Shown: one piece after another, positions 32,998-42,395 of the stretch
Position numbering within the stretch: the first letter of the stretch is position 1
How the letters are laid out: every line of letters begins with the position of its first letter
DNA from: Chloroflexaceae bacterium
GTDB lineage: Bacteria; Chloroflexota; Chloroflexia; Chloroflexales; Chloroflexaceae
Assembly (NCBI GenBank): GCA_025057155.1
Contig: JANWYD010000001.1
Span: forward strand, 292,377 to 356,376
Direction of reading: 5' to 3'
Length of the DNA stretch: 64,000 nt
Program-made: the position numbers and the translations under genes
The notes under the pieces: generated by a model
The model's database searches: none
Told to the model about the DNA's origin: nothing
Seen by the model: only the letters and a program-made list of their open reading frames with translations

Positions 32998-35082
32998 TTA
33001 GAAACTGCCCTCGACCCGTTCCTGGCGGTAGAACTCCATCGTATCACCTACCTGCACATCGGTAAAGCCCTCGACGACCAGACCGCACTCGTAGCCCGCG
33101 GTAACCTCGCGCACATCGTCCTTGAAGCGCTTCAGGCTACTGATCTTGCCGTCGTGGATCACCGCGCCATTGCGCAGCACGCGCACGCGCTGCCCGGTGC
33201 GGGTGATCTTGCCATCGCTGACATACAGGCCAGCGACGATCTCGCGAGTGGGCAGGCGGAAGATATTGCGCACCTCGGCGTAGCCCTCGACCACTTCCTT
33301 GAAGGTCGGCGCGAGCATGCCGCTAATGGCCTTCTTAATATCATCGGTCAGTTGGTAGATGATATTGTAGAAGCGAATGTCAATCCCCTGCTGTTCGGCG
33401 GCGCGGCGGGCAGCCGGATCGGGCCGGGCATTAAAGCCGATGATGATCGCCTGTGAGGCGGCGGCCAGATTGACGTCACCCTCGGTAATCGCCCCGGTAC
33501 CCTTGTGGATTACCTTGATCTGCACCTCGCTCTGCGCCTCGTTCAACTGGTTGAACTGGTGCTCGATTGCCCCGATGGACCCCTGTACGTCAGCTTTGAG
33601 GATGACATTGAGCTCCTTCACCTGGCCCTGCTGCACCTTGCTAAACAGGTCTTCGAGGCTCGTGCCGCGCGCGGCGGTCGCCATAGCTTCCAGGCGGGTC
33701 TGGCGAGTGCGCTGGAGGGCTATCTCGCGCGCCACAGCCAGGTCGTCCATCACCTGAAGGATGTCGCCGGCCTGGGGCACACCCTCGAGGCCGAGGATCT
33801 CCACCGGGGTGGATGGCTCGGCGAAGCGCAGGCGCTTGCCGCTATCGTTGAACATGGACTTGATCTTGCCGGCGACCCCGCCCACGAGCACATTATCTTC
33901 AGGGCGCAGGGTGCCGTTCTGTATCAGCACCGTGGCCACCGGACCGCGGTTCTTGTCAAGCTCGGCCTCGATAATCGTGCCGACGGCGGGCGCGTTCGGA
34001 TTGGCCTTGAGTTCGAGCATATCAGCGACGAGGAGGATCATCTCCAGCAGGCCATCAATATTGATCTTGGCCCGCGCAGAAACCTCGACGCAGGGCACGT
34101 CGCCGCCGAACTCCTCAACAATCACGTCCTCAGCCGCCAGTTGCTCTTTGATGCGCGCGGGGTTGGCGGTTGGCAGGTCGATCTTGTTGATAGCCACGAT
34201 CATGGGCACGCCGGCCGCCTTAACGTGGGCGATGGCCTCGCGGGTCTGAGGCATCACGCCATCATCGGCGGCCACCACCAGCACAACGATATCGGTCACC
34301 TGGGCGCCACGGGCGCGCATCGCGGTAAAGGCTTCGTGGCCGGGCGTATCCAGGAAGGTGATCTTGCGATGGTTAATCTCAATCTGATACGCGCCGATGT
34401 GCTGGGTAATGCCGCCGGCCTCGCCTTCGGCCACGCGGGTGGAACGAATGGCGTCGAGCAATTTAGTTTTGCCGTGGTCAACGTGACCCATGATCGTTAC
34501 CACCGGAGGCCGAGGCCGCATATCGCGAGGATCTTGTTTGGCCAGAACATCCTTGACATTCTCCACCACGGTCGCCAGTTCCTCCGGCACCTTCTCAACC
34601 GTCTCGATGGAGAAATCAGCGGCGATCAAGGCGGCGGTCTCATAGTCAATCTGCTGGTTGATGTTAGCCAGCACGCCGCCTTTGAGCAGAGCCTTGAGGA
34701 TTTCCGAGGCGCCGATGCCGGTGGCTTCAGAGAACTCGCGCACGGTCATGACGCTCGGTAGTTCCACCGGGCCACGGGGCCGCGCGGCGACTGCGGGGCC
34801 GGGGCGAGCCGCGGGAGCGGGCCGGCTCGAGCGGGCCGGACGGACGCCAATAGCAGTGTCGCGCTCTTCGGGCAGGCGGCGCCCGCCATTGCGATTTCCG
34901 CCGCCGGAGCGCCCGCTGCCGCCGGAGCGCCCGCCGCTGGAGCGTCCGCCGCCGCCGCTGGAGCGCCCGCCGCCGCTGCTGGAGCGCCCGCCGCTACTGG
35001 AGCGTCCGCCGCCGCCGGAGCGCCCGCCGCTGCCGCCGCTGCGTGAACTCATATGTAGGTGATGGCGAGCATCTTCTTTCAT
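32998..35082 (-). CDS. infB: Translation initiation factor IF-2 with Gly/Ser/Arg-rich N-terminus
   Basis: A 694-residue initiation GTPase. Residues 12-70 are almost wholly R, S and G in [10 protein letters not shown] steps; a Pro/Ala/Arg stretch follows; the IF2N domain ([20 protein letters not shown]) starts at about 112; G1 is GHVDHGKT at 199-206; then [12 protein letters not shown], and the C-terminal domains ending in [16 protein letters not shown] 35082 follows AAAGGAAAA; an inner ATG at 35052 lacks a site. The GTPase core is complete. The RSSGG region replaces the Lys/Ala/Glu-rich linker of other IF-2 proteins and resembles an RGG-like RNA-binding tract. Confidence 0.95.
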   Translation of the reverse strand: MKEDARHHLHMSSRSGGSGGRSGGGGRSSSGGRSSSGGGRSSGGGGRSSGGRSGGSGRSGGGNRNGGRRLPEERDTAIGVRPARSSRPAPAARPGPAVAARPRGPVELPSVMTVREFSEATGIGASEILKALLKGGVLANINQQIDYETAALIAADFSIETVEKVPEELATVVENVKDVLAKQDPRDMRPRPPVVTIMGHVDHGKTKLLDAIRSTRVAEGEAGGITQHIGAYQIEINHRKITFLDTPGHEAFTAMRARGAQVTDIVVLVVAADDGVMPQTREAIAHVKAAGVPMIVAINKIDLPTANPARIKEQLAAEDVIVEEFGGDVPCVEVSARAKINIDGLLEMILLVADMLELKANPNAPAVGTIIEAELDKNRGPVATVLIQNGTLRPEDNVLVGGVAGKIKSMFNDSGKRLRFAEPSTPVEILGLEGVPQAGDILQVMDDLAVAREIALQRTRQTRLEAMATAARGTSLEDLFSKVQQGQVKELNVILKADVQGSIGAIEHQFNQLNEAQSEVQIKVIHKGTGAITEGDVNLAAASQAIIIGFNARPDPAARRAAEQQGIDIRFYNIIYQLTDDIKKAISGMLAPTFKEVVEGYAEVRNIFRLPTREIVAGLYVSDGKITRTGQRVRVLRNGAVIHDGKISSLKRFKDDVREVTAGYECGLVVEGFTDVQVGDTMEFYRQERVEGSF

Positions 35083-35333
35083 TTCGTTTTCCTTTCTGCC
35101 CGGCGACACGGCGCGGCACTGCGCGGAGCGTCTTCGCGGGCGCAAAGAGCATTTCGGTTGTTGGGGCGCAGGCTTGTTCGAACCCGCCAGGCACGGGAGA
35201 CGTGCAGATGTTTGCGGGCGAGCGTCACCCCCTCCGACCCTTCCGGGCGGCTGCGCCGAGGTTATTAGGTGTCCAGCAGGAGGCGACGGGAGGAAGCCCG
35301 GCCCTCCCCGACCCCCGGATGCTCACCTCAGGC

Positions 35334-35657
35334 TCACGCCGACGACTCCGGCGGCGTCAACTGGCGTCCAAAAGCCAGTATTGCATCCCGATCATCGGGA
35401 TGGAGTTGTTCCAGCCGCAGGGCCCGTTCCAGGGCCCGGCGCTTGATCGCCGTCGTCCAGCAGGTCGGATCGTAGCAGAGATACGCGCCGCGCCCCGCGC
35501 GCTTGCCGGTCGGATCCACGCTCACCCGACCCTCAGCGTCGCGCACCAGGCGGATCAGGCCGCGCTTGGCCTCGGTACGGCGACAGGCGACGCAGGTGCG
35601 CTGCGGAACATGCTTCGGTTTCGGCAGGGACCGGGGATGTCTCGCACCCGTGCCCAT
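35334..35657 (-). CDS. ylxR: YlxR/RnpM family nucleic-acid-binding protein
   Basis: A 107-residue YlxR (DUF448) protein. It carries the family motif VPQRTCVACRRTEAKRGLIR, DPTGKRAGRGAYLC and a CWTTAIKRRALERAL end. Family members sit in the nusA-infB operon; in Bacillus the protein binds RNase P (renamed RnpM) and affects many promoters. ATG 35657 is 11 bp after nusA. There is no L7Ae-like gene after it, and a 250-bp gap with no gene precedes infB. Confidence 0.9.
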   Translation of the reverse strand: MGTGARHPRSLPKPKHVPQRTCVACRRTEAKRGLIRLVRDAEGRVSVDPTGKRAGRGAYLCYDPTCWTTAIKRRALERALRLEQLHPDDRDAILAFGRQLTPPESSA

Positions 35658-35668
35658 AGCGCTCCATC

Positions 35669-36988
35669 CTACTCTTCTTCGTCGGTTTCGTTGCCTTCAA
35701 CGAGGATGTAGGATGCAATCAACTTATCGTTGAAGTAGATGTACAACTTCTGCGACGTCGCCCGCAGTTGCACCGTCTCGCCGATCAGGTCATTACCGAG
35801 GGGCCCGTAGCGCGCGCGCTGGTACACCACCGTGCCATCGGGGCGCACCTTACGCGTCTCGACCCTGGCGGAGGCTAGTTCGACCTCCGTCTGCAATTGT
35901 TCGGCCTCGGCATAGCCGCGAGCCTCGGCAGCGGCCCGTTCTTCCTCCAGCAAGGCGGTGGCGCTCTTGATGTCAATGCGCCAGCCGGTCAGTTTGGCAG
36001 CGAGGCGCACGTTCTGGCCCTCTTTGCCGATCGCCAGCGAGAGTTGCTTGTCAGGCACAATCACCAGAGCGGTGTGCTCGTCCTCATTGAGGTGCACTTC
36101 GACCACCTGCGCCGGAGAGAGGGCATTGGCGATAAACTCCTTCGGGTCAGGCGACCACTGGACCACATCAATCTTCTCGCCGTTCAATTCATTAACGATG
36201 TTCTGGATGCGGATCCCGCGCATCCCGACGCAGGAGCCGACGGGATCGATCCCCTCCTGGCGCGCGGCGACGGCCACCTTGGTGCGCAGGCCCGGTTCGC
36301 GGGCGATGGACTTAATCTCCACCGTGCCGTTATAAATCTCCGGCACCTCCATTTCAAAGAGGCGCAGGATCAGGTTCTTATGGGTGCGCGAGACGATCAG
36401 GCGCGGCCCGCGGTCTTCCTTGCGGATCTCCATCAGGTAGACCTTGAGGCGCTGGCCGTGGTAGTAGCGATCGTTCTCGACCTGCTCCTTCGGCGGCAGA
36501 ATCGCCTCAGCCTTGCCCATTTCAAGGATGACGTTGCCCTTGGCCATGCGCTGCACGGTGGCGGTGATTAACTCGCCCTCACGGTTCATATACTCGCCAT
36601 AGACGTGCTCGCGCTCAACCTCTTTAATGCCCTGAAGCACCACCTGCTTGGCCGTCTGCGCGGCGATGCGCCCGAAGTCATTGGGCGTGCTCTCGACCAT
36701 GATCGTCTCACCGAGTTGCGCGTCAGGCTTGTACTTGAGGGCCTCGGAGAGTTCGATCTCGAAGCGCTCGTCGAGGACCTCATCAACCACCTGCTTCTCG
36801 GCGAAGACGCGCGCCTGGCCGGTGAGCGGATCGAGGCGCACGGTCACCTCCATCGGCGGCGGATTATTGCCGAGGGTGCGCTTATAGGCCGTGATGAGCG
36901 CCTTCTCCATCACGTCAATGATCGCCTCTTTCGGGATGCCACGCTCCGCGGCGATCTGCGAAATAGCGGCGTAAAAATCACTCTTCAT
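35669..36988 (-). CDS. nusA: Transcription termination/antitermination protein NusA
   Basis: A 439-residue RNA polymerase-binding factor. An N-terminal domain ([20 protein letters not shown]) is followed by S1 (about 130-200) and two KH domains ([60 protein letters not shown]). A C-terminal acidic tail ends ETDEEE; the extra AR repeats of E. coli NusA are absent. ATG 36988 heads the leftward operon nusA-ylxR-infB-rbfA. In most bacteria rimP precedes nusA; no rimP-like frame is present here, the upstream 457 bp being a divergent promoter region. Confidence 0.95.
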   Translation of the reverse strand: MKSDFYAAISQIAAERGIPKEAIIDVMEKALITAYKRTLGNNPPPMEVTVRLDPLTGQARVFAEKQVVDEVLDERFEIELSEALKYKPDAQLGETIMVESTPNDFGRIAAQTAKQVVLQGIKEVEREHVYGEYMNREGELITATVQRMAKGNVILEMGKAEAILPPKEQVENDRYYHGQRLKVYLMEIRKEDRGPRLIVSRTHKNLILRLFEMEVPEIYNGTVEIKSIAREPGLRTKVAVAARQEGIDPVGSCVGMRGIRIQNIVNELNGEKIDVVQWSPDPKEFIANALSPAQVVEVHLNEDEHTALVIVPDKQLSLAIGKEGQNVRLAAKLTGWRIDIKSATALLEEERAAAEARGYAEAEQLQTEVELASARVETRKVRPDGTVVYQRARYGPLGNDLIGETVQLRATSQKLYIYFNDKLIASYILVEGNETDEEE

Positions 36989-37251
36989 GGCACGCTCGTT
37001 TTACAATAAGAAAAGTGGGGGCTACCCACTTCTCACAGCGTCCGGCGCAGACCATATGTCCGGCGTTTCTGCGGCGCAGCGGCCCGTCCTGGCCCGACCG
37101 CGACACACATTACACCAGGAGGCGTGCTTACCGACGGTTCATCGCAGGTGTCCCTGAGTCGTCTGGAGAATGAACAGCCGTGCCGTTCGCGTGAATCCTG
37201 ACAGCTCGACGCGGAGCATTGCACCGCCATCCGAGCTTTGCTGACGTAGAC

Positions 37252-37280
37252 AGTATAGCATTTTCGGATTCCGTTTGCAA
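37252..37280 (-). promoter_or_regulatory. Candidate extended -10 promoter for the nusA operon
   Basis: Minus strand TTGCAA (37280-37275), 17-bp spacer, TATACT (37257-37252) with TGC before it: the same TGCTATACT block as upstream of the zinc-ribbon gene. Confidence 0.55.
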
Positions 37281-37323
37281 ATGATTCGCAGGCGCGGAGT
37301 GCGACGCCTGTGCCGGGCAAAAA

Positions 37324-37332
37324 TGGTACAAT
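37324..37332 (+). promoter_or_regulatory. Candidate extended -10 for the pdhA-pdhB genes
   Basis: TGGTACAAT (37324-37332), an extended -10 with five of six matches in TACAAT and no clear -35. About 105 nt upstream of the chosen pdhA ATG. Confidence 0.4.
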
Positions 37333-37445
37333 AGCTGGGCTGCAATCTCGGCGTGCAACCCGCCGCCCACGCAACCCGGCGAGGCCCAACCTGGAGGATT
37401 GCGCATCAAGCATCAAGGGCGGCCGGTTATGGTCACATACAAGCA

Positions 37446-38411
37446 ATGGAGCTTTCCGCAGAACTGCTAACCCGGGCGCACTACTGGATGCGCCTGACTC
37501 GCGCCCTGGACGAGCGGGGCGCCTTCCTGCACAAGCAGAGCAAGATCGTCGGCGGCTACTTTTCACAGATCGGGCACGAAGCCATCAGCGTCGCCGCGGG
37601 ACTGGCCCTTGGCCCCGACGATGTGGCGGCGCCGATGCACCGCGATCTTGGCACGTACCTGGTGCGCGGGCTGCATCCGCGCCGCATTCTGGCGCAATTC
37701 CTCGGGCGGGCGACGGGCGTCAGTCGCGGGCGCGACGCCAATCTGCACGGCATGGGCGACCTGAGTCTGGGTCTTATCGGGTTCATCAGCCATCTGCCGG
37801 CTTCCACCGGGGTGATTGCCGGCGTGGCCCACGCCTTCAAGCTCAAGGGCGAGCCGCGGGTGGCGATGGCCTTCTTTGGCGATGGGGGCGCCAGCCAGGG
37901 TCTGGCCCACGAAGCCCTGAACTGGGCGTCAGTTTTCCAACTGCCGATGGTGGTCATCTGCGAGAACAACCAGTACGCCTATTCCACCCCCCTGGCGCGC
38001 CAGATGCGCATCGAGCATATCGCCCACCGCGCCGCGGGCTATGGGATGCCTGGCGTCATCGTGGACGGCAACGATTTCTGCGCGGTGTACCGGGCCGCCA
38101 GCGAAGCGGTGGAACGGGCGCGGGCCGGCGGCGGCCCGACCCTGATCGAGTGCAAGACCATGCGTATGCGCGGCCATGCTATCCACGACAATATGGCCTA
38201 CGTGCCGAAGGAACTGCTGGAAACCTGGGCCCAACGCGATCCGATCGCGCGCCTGGAGTCCCTGCTTCGTGAGCGAGGGTTGCTCGATGACGCCGGTCTC
38301 GCCGCCCTTCTCGAACGCATTGATCGTGAACTGGACGAGGCTCAGGCGTATGCTGAAGCCAGTCCCTACCCCGATCCGTCCGAGGTGACGCAGGGGGTGT
38401 ATGCGGGGTGA
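37446..38411 (+). CDS. pdhA: Pyruvate dehydrogenase-type E1 component, alpha subunit
   Basis: A 321-residue thiamine-diphosphate-dependent 2-oxoacid dehydrogenase E1 alpha. The ThDP motif starts with GDGGASQG (GDG at 145-147) and ends ENNQYAYS (NN at 174-175). MHRDLGTYLVRG and GRDANLHGMGDLSLGLIGF are conserved, and TMRMRGHAIHDNMAYVP is the C-terminal loop. ATG 37446 fits the family start; the in-frame codon at 37353 adds 31 unrelated residues. The beta subunit follows after 27 bp. Substrate could be pyruvate, acetoin or branched 2-oxoacids; motif reading cannot separate these. No E2 with a lipoyl domain or E3 is next to it. Confidence 0.85.
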   Translation: MELSAELLTRAHYWMRLTRALDERGAFLHKQSKIVGGYFSQIGHEAISVAAGLALGPDDVAAPMHRDLGTYLVRGLHPRRILAQFLGRATGVSRGRDANLHGMGDLSLGLIGFISHLPASTGVIAGVAHAFKLKGEPRVAMAFFGDGGASQGLAHEALNWASVFQLPMVVICENNQYAYSTPLARQMRIEHIAHRAAGYGMPGVIVDGNDFCAVYRAASEAVERARAGGGPTLIECKTMRMRGHAIHDNMAYVPKELLETWAQRDPIARLESLLRERGLLDDAGLAALLERIDRELDEAQAYAEASPYPDPSEVTQGVYAG

Positions 38412-38438
38412 GGGTGCGCCCCGTTAGAGGAAAGACCG

Positions 38439-39488
38439 ATGACCTGGGATGCCAATCTCCACGCCAGCGTCACTACGCTCGCCGACGCGGGCGACGCATC
38501 TGCGGACGCCGCCCGCGAACTGACGTACCTCGAGGCCATTCGTGAGGCGCTGCGCTACGAACTGCAGCGCGATCCGGCCGTGCTGCTCATGGGTGAAGAC
38601 ATTGGCGTCTATGGCGGCGCTTTCAAAGTGACCCAGGGGTTGATCGAGGAGTTCGGCGAGCAGCGGGTGATTGACACTCCAATGACCGAACTGGCGATGA
38701 TCTACGCGGCTATCGGCATGAGCTTCCAGGGCTTTCGCCCGGTGGTGGAGATGCAGTTCGCCGACTTTATCTCCACCGGCTTCGATGCCATCGTGCAGTT
38801 CGCCGCCACCAACCACTACCGCTGGGGACAGCCGGTGCCGATTACCATCCGCGCGCCGGGCGCCGGCGGTCTGCGCGCCGGTCCCTTCCACTCGCAGAGC
38901 AATGAGGCCTGGTTCGTGCACACGCCGGGGTTGAAGGTGGTCGCGCCCGCCACCCCCGCCGACGCCTGGGGCCTGCTGGTCAGCGCCATCCGCGATCCCA
39001 ACCCGGTGATCTACTACGAGACGAAGTATCTCTACCGTTCCCTCAAGGGGCCGGTGGCCGGCGGCGAGGCGGGCCTGACGCCGATCGGCCAGGCGGTGCT
39101 GCGCCGGGAGGGTGAGGAGTTGTCAATCATTACCTACGGCGCGATGGTGCACGAGGCCATGGCCGTTGCCGCAGACCTGGAGCGCGCCGGGCATAGCATC
39201 GAGGTGCTCGATTTACGGACGCTCAAACCTCTTGATGAGGCGGCCATTCTGGCCACTGCCCGCAAGACCGGCAAGGTGCTCATCGTTCACGAAGCCAACC
39301 GCACCTGCGGCGTGGGCGGCGAAGTGGCGGCGCTGATCGCCGAGTACGCCTTCGAGTATCTCGACGGCCCGATCACCCGTGTGGCCGCTCCCGATACGCC
39401 CGTGCCCTACAGCCCGTCGCTGGAGGACGCCCATCGTCCCGATGCCGCGAAGATCCGTGCCGCGGCGCAACGGTTACTCGAGTTTTGA
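38439..39488 (+). CDS. pdhB: Pyruvate dehydrogenase-type E1 component, beta subunit
   Basis: A 349-residue transketolase-like beta chain. After about 26 unshared N-terminal residues it reads ELTYLEAIREALRYELQRDP, VLLMGEDIGVYGGAFKVTQG, DTPMTELAMIYAAIGMSFQG (glutamate that activates ThDP), and VVAPATPADAWGLLVSAI. The C-terminal domain has SIEVLDLRTLKPLDEAAILA and VHEANRTCGVGGEVAALIAE. ATG 38439 follows GAGGAAAG. It pairs with pdhA as an alpha2beta2 enzyme. Confidence 0.88.
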   Translation: MTWDANLHASVTTLADAGDASADAARELTYLEAIREALRYELQRDPAVLLMGEDIGVYGGAFKVTQGLIEEFGEQRVIDTPMTELAMIYAAIGMSFQGFRPVVEMQFADFISTGFDAIVQFAATNHYRWGQPVPITIRAPGAGGLRAGPFHSQSNEAWFVHTPGLKVVAPATPADAWGLLVSAIRDPNPVIYYETKYLYRSLKGPVAGGEAGLTPIGQAVLRREGEELSIITYGAMVHEAMAVAADLERAGHSIEVLDLRTLKPLDEAAILATARKTGKVLIVHEANRTCGVGGEVAALIAEYAFEYLDGPITRVAAPDTPVPYSPSLEDAHRPDAAKIRAAAQRLLEF

Positions 39489-39544
39489 GGTGAGGCCCGC
39501 AGAACCCCTGGTCTCTGAGCCCCCGCTGGTAGGAAGCACGGTAG

Positions 39545-39563
39545 CGCAACCCTCCGGGTTGCG
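39545..39563. repeat. CGCAACCC/GGGTTGCG palindrome between pdhB and the P450 gene
   Basis: Perfect 8-bp arms around TCC, a further copy of the palindrome family, inside the 121-bp spacer. Confidence 0.6.
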
Positions 39564-39609
39564 TACCCGGGGCAAGCAGGTTGCCCTCTATCACCAGACA
39601 GGCAGCGCC

Positions 39610-40956
39610 ATGACCCGGCACATTTCCTCGACCCCCAGGAGGCGCCGTTCCCTGCCCGGGGCGACGCTTCTGGCCTTTCAGCGCGATCCAATCGGCTTTG
39701 TGAGCGCGATGGCCGCTGAGTACGGCGACATTGCCCGCTTCCAGCTCGGCTCGCAACCCACGGTGCTCCTCAGCAACCCCGACCACATTCGCGATGTGCT
39801 GGTCGCCAACAGCAGGATCTTCGCCAAAGGGCGGGCGTTGCAGCGCGCCGGGCGGCTGCTCGGCGAAGGGTTGCTCACCAGCGAAGGGGAGGTTCACCGC
39901 CGCCAGCGCCGCCTGGTGGCCCCGGCGTTCCATCGCCAGCGCATCGCGGCCTACGGCGAACGCATGGCCTGCCTTGCCGAGGCCTACCAGGCCCGCTGGC
40001 AGCCCGGCCAGACAGTGGACATGGCCGCGGAAATGATGCGCCTGACCCTGCGCATCGCCGGTGACACTCTGTTCGGGGCCGACACCGACGCCGCGGCGGC
40101 CGAGGTGGCCGCGGCAATGCACGACCTGCTGGAGTTGTTCTCGCTCGTGCCATTGCCCTTCAGCGAGACGCTTGAACGGCTGCCCTTGCCATCTGTCCGG
40201 CGCTTTCATGCCGCCCGCGAACGTCTCGACCAGATCATCTACGATCTCATTGCTCGCCGGCGCGCCTCTGGCGAGGATCGCGGCGATCTGCTCTCGCTGC
40301 TGCTGGCCGCTCGCGATGTCGAGGGCGATGGCAGCGGCATGAGCGACAGGCAGGTGCGTGATGAGGCTCTGACCATTTTCCTCGCCGGTCATGAGACCAC
40401 GGCCAATGCTCTGGCCTGGACGTTCTACCTGCTCTCCCAGCATCCCGAAGTGGCCGCGCGGCTCCGCGCCGAACTCGATGCCGCTCTGGGCGGGTGCGCG
40501 CCTACCGTCGCCGATCTGCCGCGTCTGGGCTATGCCGAAATGGTCTTCGCTGAAGCGCTGCGCCTGTATCCGCCAGCCTGGATCATCGGCCGGCGCGCCC
40601 TGCAACCCTTCAGCCTGGGTGGCGAATGGTTCCCTGCCGGAACGATCGTGCTTATGAGCCAGTGGGTGGTCCATCACGATCCGCGTCACTACCCCGATCC
40701 GTACCGCTTTGACCCGGAACGTTTCCGCCCTGAAGCCCGCGCCGCGCGGCACAAGTTTGCCTATTTTCCTTTTGGTGGCGGGCCGCGGATCTGTATCGGC
40801 GAAGCCTTTGCCTGGATGGAAGGCACGCTCGTGCTGGCGAGCCTGGCGCGGCGCTGGCAACCGGCGCTTCTGCCCGGCCATCTCGTTGCGCTACAGCCGA
40901 CCATTACCCTGCGACCGCGCCACGGGCTGCGGATGCGTCTGGATGCACGGCGCTGA
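39610..40956 (+). CDS. Cytochrome P450
   Basis: A 448-residue soluble heme monooxygenase. The I-helix oxygen-binding motif is AGHETTANAL, the K-helix ExxR is EALR, the region before heme reads RFDPERFRPEA, and the heme loop FGGGPRICIGEAFA carries the thiolate Cys395. VHRRQRRLVAPAFHRQRIAA is the C-helix WxxxR-like region. Overall most similar to P450s of the CYP102/CYP110-like, fatty-acid- or terpenoid-oxidising type, though no substrate is claimed. There is no redox partner beside it. ATG 39610 is selected; the frame is open upstream to 39379 through pdhB, which is not plausible coding. No strong ribosome-binding site is visible. Confidence 0.93.
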   Translation: MTRHISSTPRRRRSLPGATLLAFQRDPIGFVSAMAAEYGDIARFQLGSQPTVLLSNPDHIRDVLVANSRIFAKGRALQRAGRLLGEGLLTSEGEVHRRQRRLVAPAFHRQRIAAYGERMACLAEAYQARWQPGQTVDMAAEMMRLTLRIAGDTLFGADTDAAAAEVAAAMHDLLELFSLVPLPFSETLERLPLPSVRRFHAARERLDQIIYDLIARRRASGEDRGDLLSLLLAARDVEGDGSGMSDRQVRDEALTIFLAGHETTANALAWTFYLLSQHPEVAARLRAELDAALGGCAPTVADLPRLGYAEMVFAEALRLYPPAWIIGRRALQPFSLGGEWFPAGTIVLMSQWVVHHDPRHYPDPYRFDPERFRPEARAARHKFAYFPFGGGPRICIGEAFAWMEGTLVLASLARRWQPALLPGHLVALQPTITLRPRHGLRMRLDARR

Positions 40957-41060
40957 TGCAACGTTCAGGGCACGCTTCGAACCCCGGCGAGAACGTCTCG
41001 TCGGGCGGCCAGGCTGCCCCCGACCCTGCCGCTGGAGACGGGCTTTGTATCAGCCCGGCC

Positions 41061-41090
41061 TTGATATCCTGCCAGCGGGCAGCATATGAT
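41061..41090 (+). promoter_or_regulatory. Candidate promoter for the YgfZ-like gene
   Basis: TTGATA (41061-41066), 18-bp spacer, TATGAT (41085-41090). The ATG at 41132 follows about 35 nt later, after AAAAAAGGAT. Confidence 0.55.
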
Positions 41091-41131
41091 ATGATGAAAA
41101 TGTTGGAAGTAATCTGGCGGTAAAAAAGGAT

Positions 41132-42157
41132 ATGACCGACACACGTGTCTCCCGCGCCCGGCCCGATGCCTACGCCGCCGCCTACGAGGGCGCCGCGCTC
41201 TACGACAGCTCCGCCCGTGGCCGGATCTGGATGCGCGATCGCGACCGCGCTGCGCTGTTGCACCGGCTCTCGACCAACCATATCGAGCGGCTCAAACCCG
41301 GCGAAGGGACGGAGACGGTGCTGACTACGCCGATTGGTCGCATTATTGACCTGCTCGATGTGTACTGCCTGGAGGAAGCGTTGTTGCTGGTCGCCAGTCC
41401 CGGGCAGGGCGCAACGATCCTTGGGTATCTACGGAAGAACATTTTTTTTAACGACCGGGTGAAGGTGGAAGACGCCGGCGCCGCGCTTGGGGAGTTGACG
41501 CTGTACGGCCCGCGCGCCGCGGTGCTGCTGGCCGACCTGGGCATAGTCGCCGCCGCAGAACTGCCGGCCCGCGGCATCGCCACTGCCGCCTGGCAGGACG
41601 CACCGCTCTACGTGGCCGGAGCAGCGCCCATTGGCGCGAGCGGCTATCGCCTGATCGCCTCTCCCTCGACCCTGGAGCGCCTTGGCCCTGCCTTACGCGA
41701 GGCGGGCGCTGTGCGGCTTGATGCGCCCACCTACGACGTGCTCCGTGTTGAACACGGCTATGGGGCCTTCGGGCGCGAGTTGTCGCAGGAGTACATCCCG
41801 CTGGAGGCCGGCCTGTGGAGTGCGGTGAGCTTCAATAAGGGCTGTTACGTGGGTCAGGAGATTATCGCGCGCATGGAGAGCCGTGGCCGGCTCGCCAAGC
41901 AGTTGCGGGGTCTGCGCTTCGCGGCGCTACCTGAATTGCCCGCTGAGGCCGCTATGCCCCTGGCGCGACTCGATGCTGAGGGGAAAGAGGCTGGCGATCT
42001 GACCAGCCTGGTTGAGTCCCCGCGCTACGGGCTGATCGGGCTTGGCTATGTGCGCACGGCCCATGCCGCTCCCGGTACGGTTCTGCATGTCGCCAGTGCT
42101 TGCGTCGAAGTGGTGGAGTTGCCCTTCGGCGACGTTGGCGCGCCGCGCGATGCATGA
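41132..42157 (+). CDS. Folate-binding protein YgfZ/GcvT-like
   Basis: A 341-residue member of the GcvT fold family. The motif KGCYVGQE at residues 236-243 is diagnostic of YgfZ, whose role is repair or maturation of iron-sulfur enzymes such as MiaB, with folate as cofactor. FGRELSQEYIPLEAGLWSAV just upstream matches GcvT/YgfZ core. An ATTTTTTTTAAC run at about 41440 within the frame is a possible slippage site, though the frame is intact. ATG 41132 follows AAAAAAGGAT. It is monocistronic by spacing, 175 bp after the P450. Confidence 0.9.
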   Translation: MTDTRVSRARPDAYAAAYEGAALYDSSARGRIWMRDRDRAALLHRLSTNHIERLKPGEGTETVLTTPIGRIIDLLDVYCLEEALLLVASPGQGATILGYLRKNIFFNDRVKVEDAGAALGELTLYGPRAAVLLADLGIVAAAELPARGIATAAWQDAPLYVAGAAPIGASGYRLIASPSTLERLGPALREAGAVRLDAPTYDVLRVEHGYGAFGRELSQEYIPLEAGLWSAVSFNKGCYVGQEIIARMESRGRLAKQLRGLRFAALPELPAEAAMPLARLDAEGKEAGDLTSLVESPRYGLIGLGYVRTAHAAPGTVLHVASACVEVVELPFGDVGAPRDA

Positions 42158-42395
42158 TTCAGGATGCCGGGGAAAGCGGGTTTCGCCACGTCCCCGCCCG
42201 GCGTATGTCCAGGCGCCGGGGAGGCCGAAAAGCCAGGGCCAGAACGTCCCACGTCCCTGACAGACAGGACGGGAGTTGCGGGTCGCAATCCTGTGGTTGC
42301 GCCTGGCAGCAACTAGCCTTCTGGTGCGTCTGCCGGCAGTCGAACGGCCTTCCGGCATCTTTCCAGTATCCCATACCAACACGCGGGGACAGGCT

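Larger units (their letters stand above)
36989..37445. other. Divergent regulatory region, nusA / pdhA
   Basis: It contains promoters for both directions and no supported gene. The nusA leader would be about 260 nt long; I did not recognise a conserved RNA structure in it. Near 37352-37405 there are GCAACCC/GGATTGCGC fragments of the palindrome family. Confidence 0.5.

Noticed and set aside
36989..37566. rimP upstream of nusA
   Set aside because: No frame on the minus strand resembles RimP; the region holds promoters and overlaps pdhA.
39373..40881. 502-codon leftward frame antisense to the P450
   Set aside because: The P450 motifs are on the plus strand; the leftward product has none.
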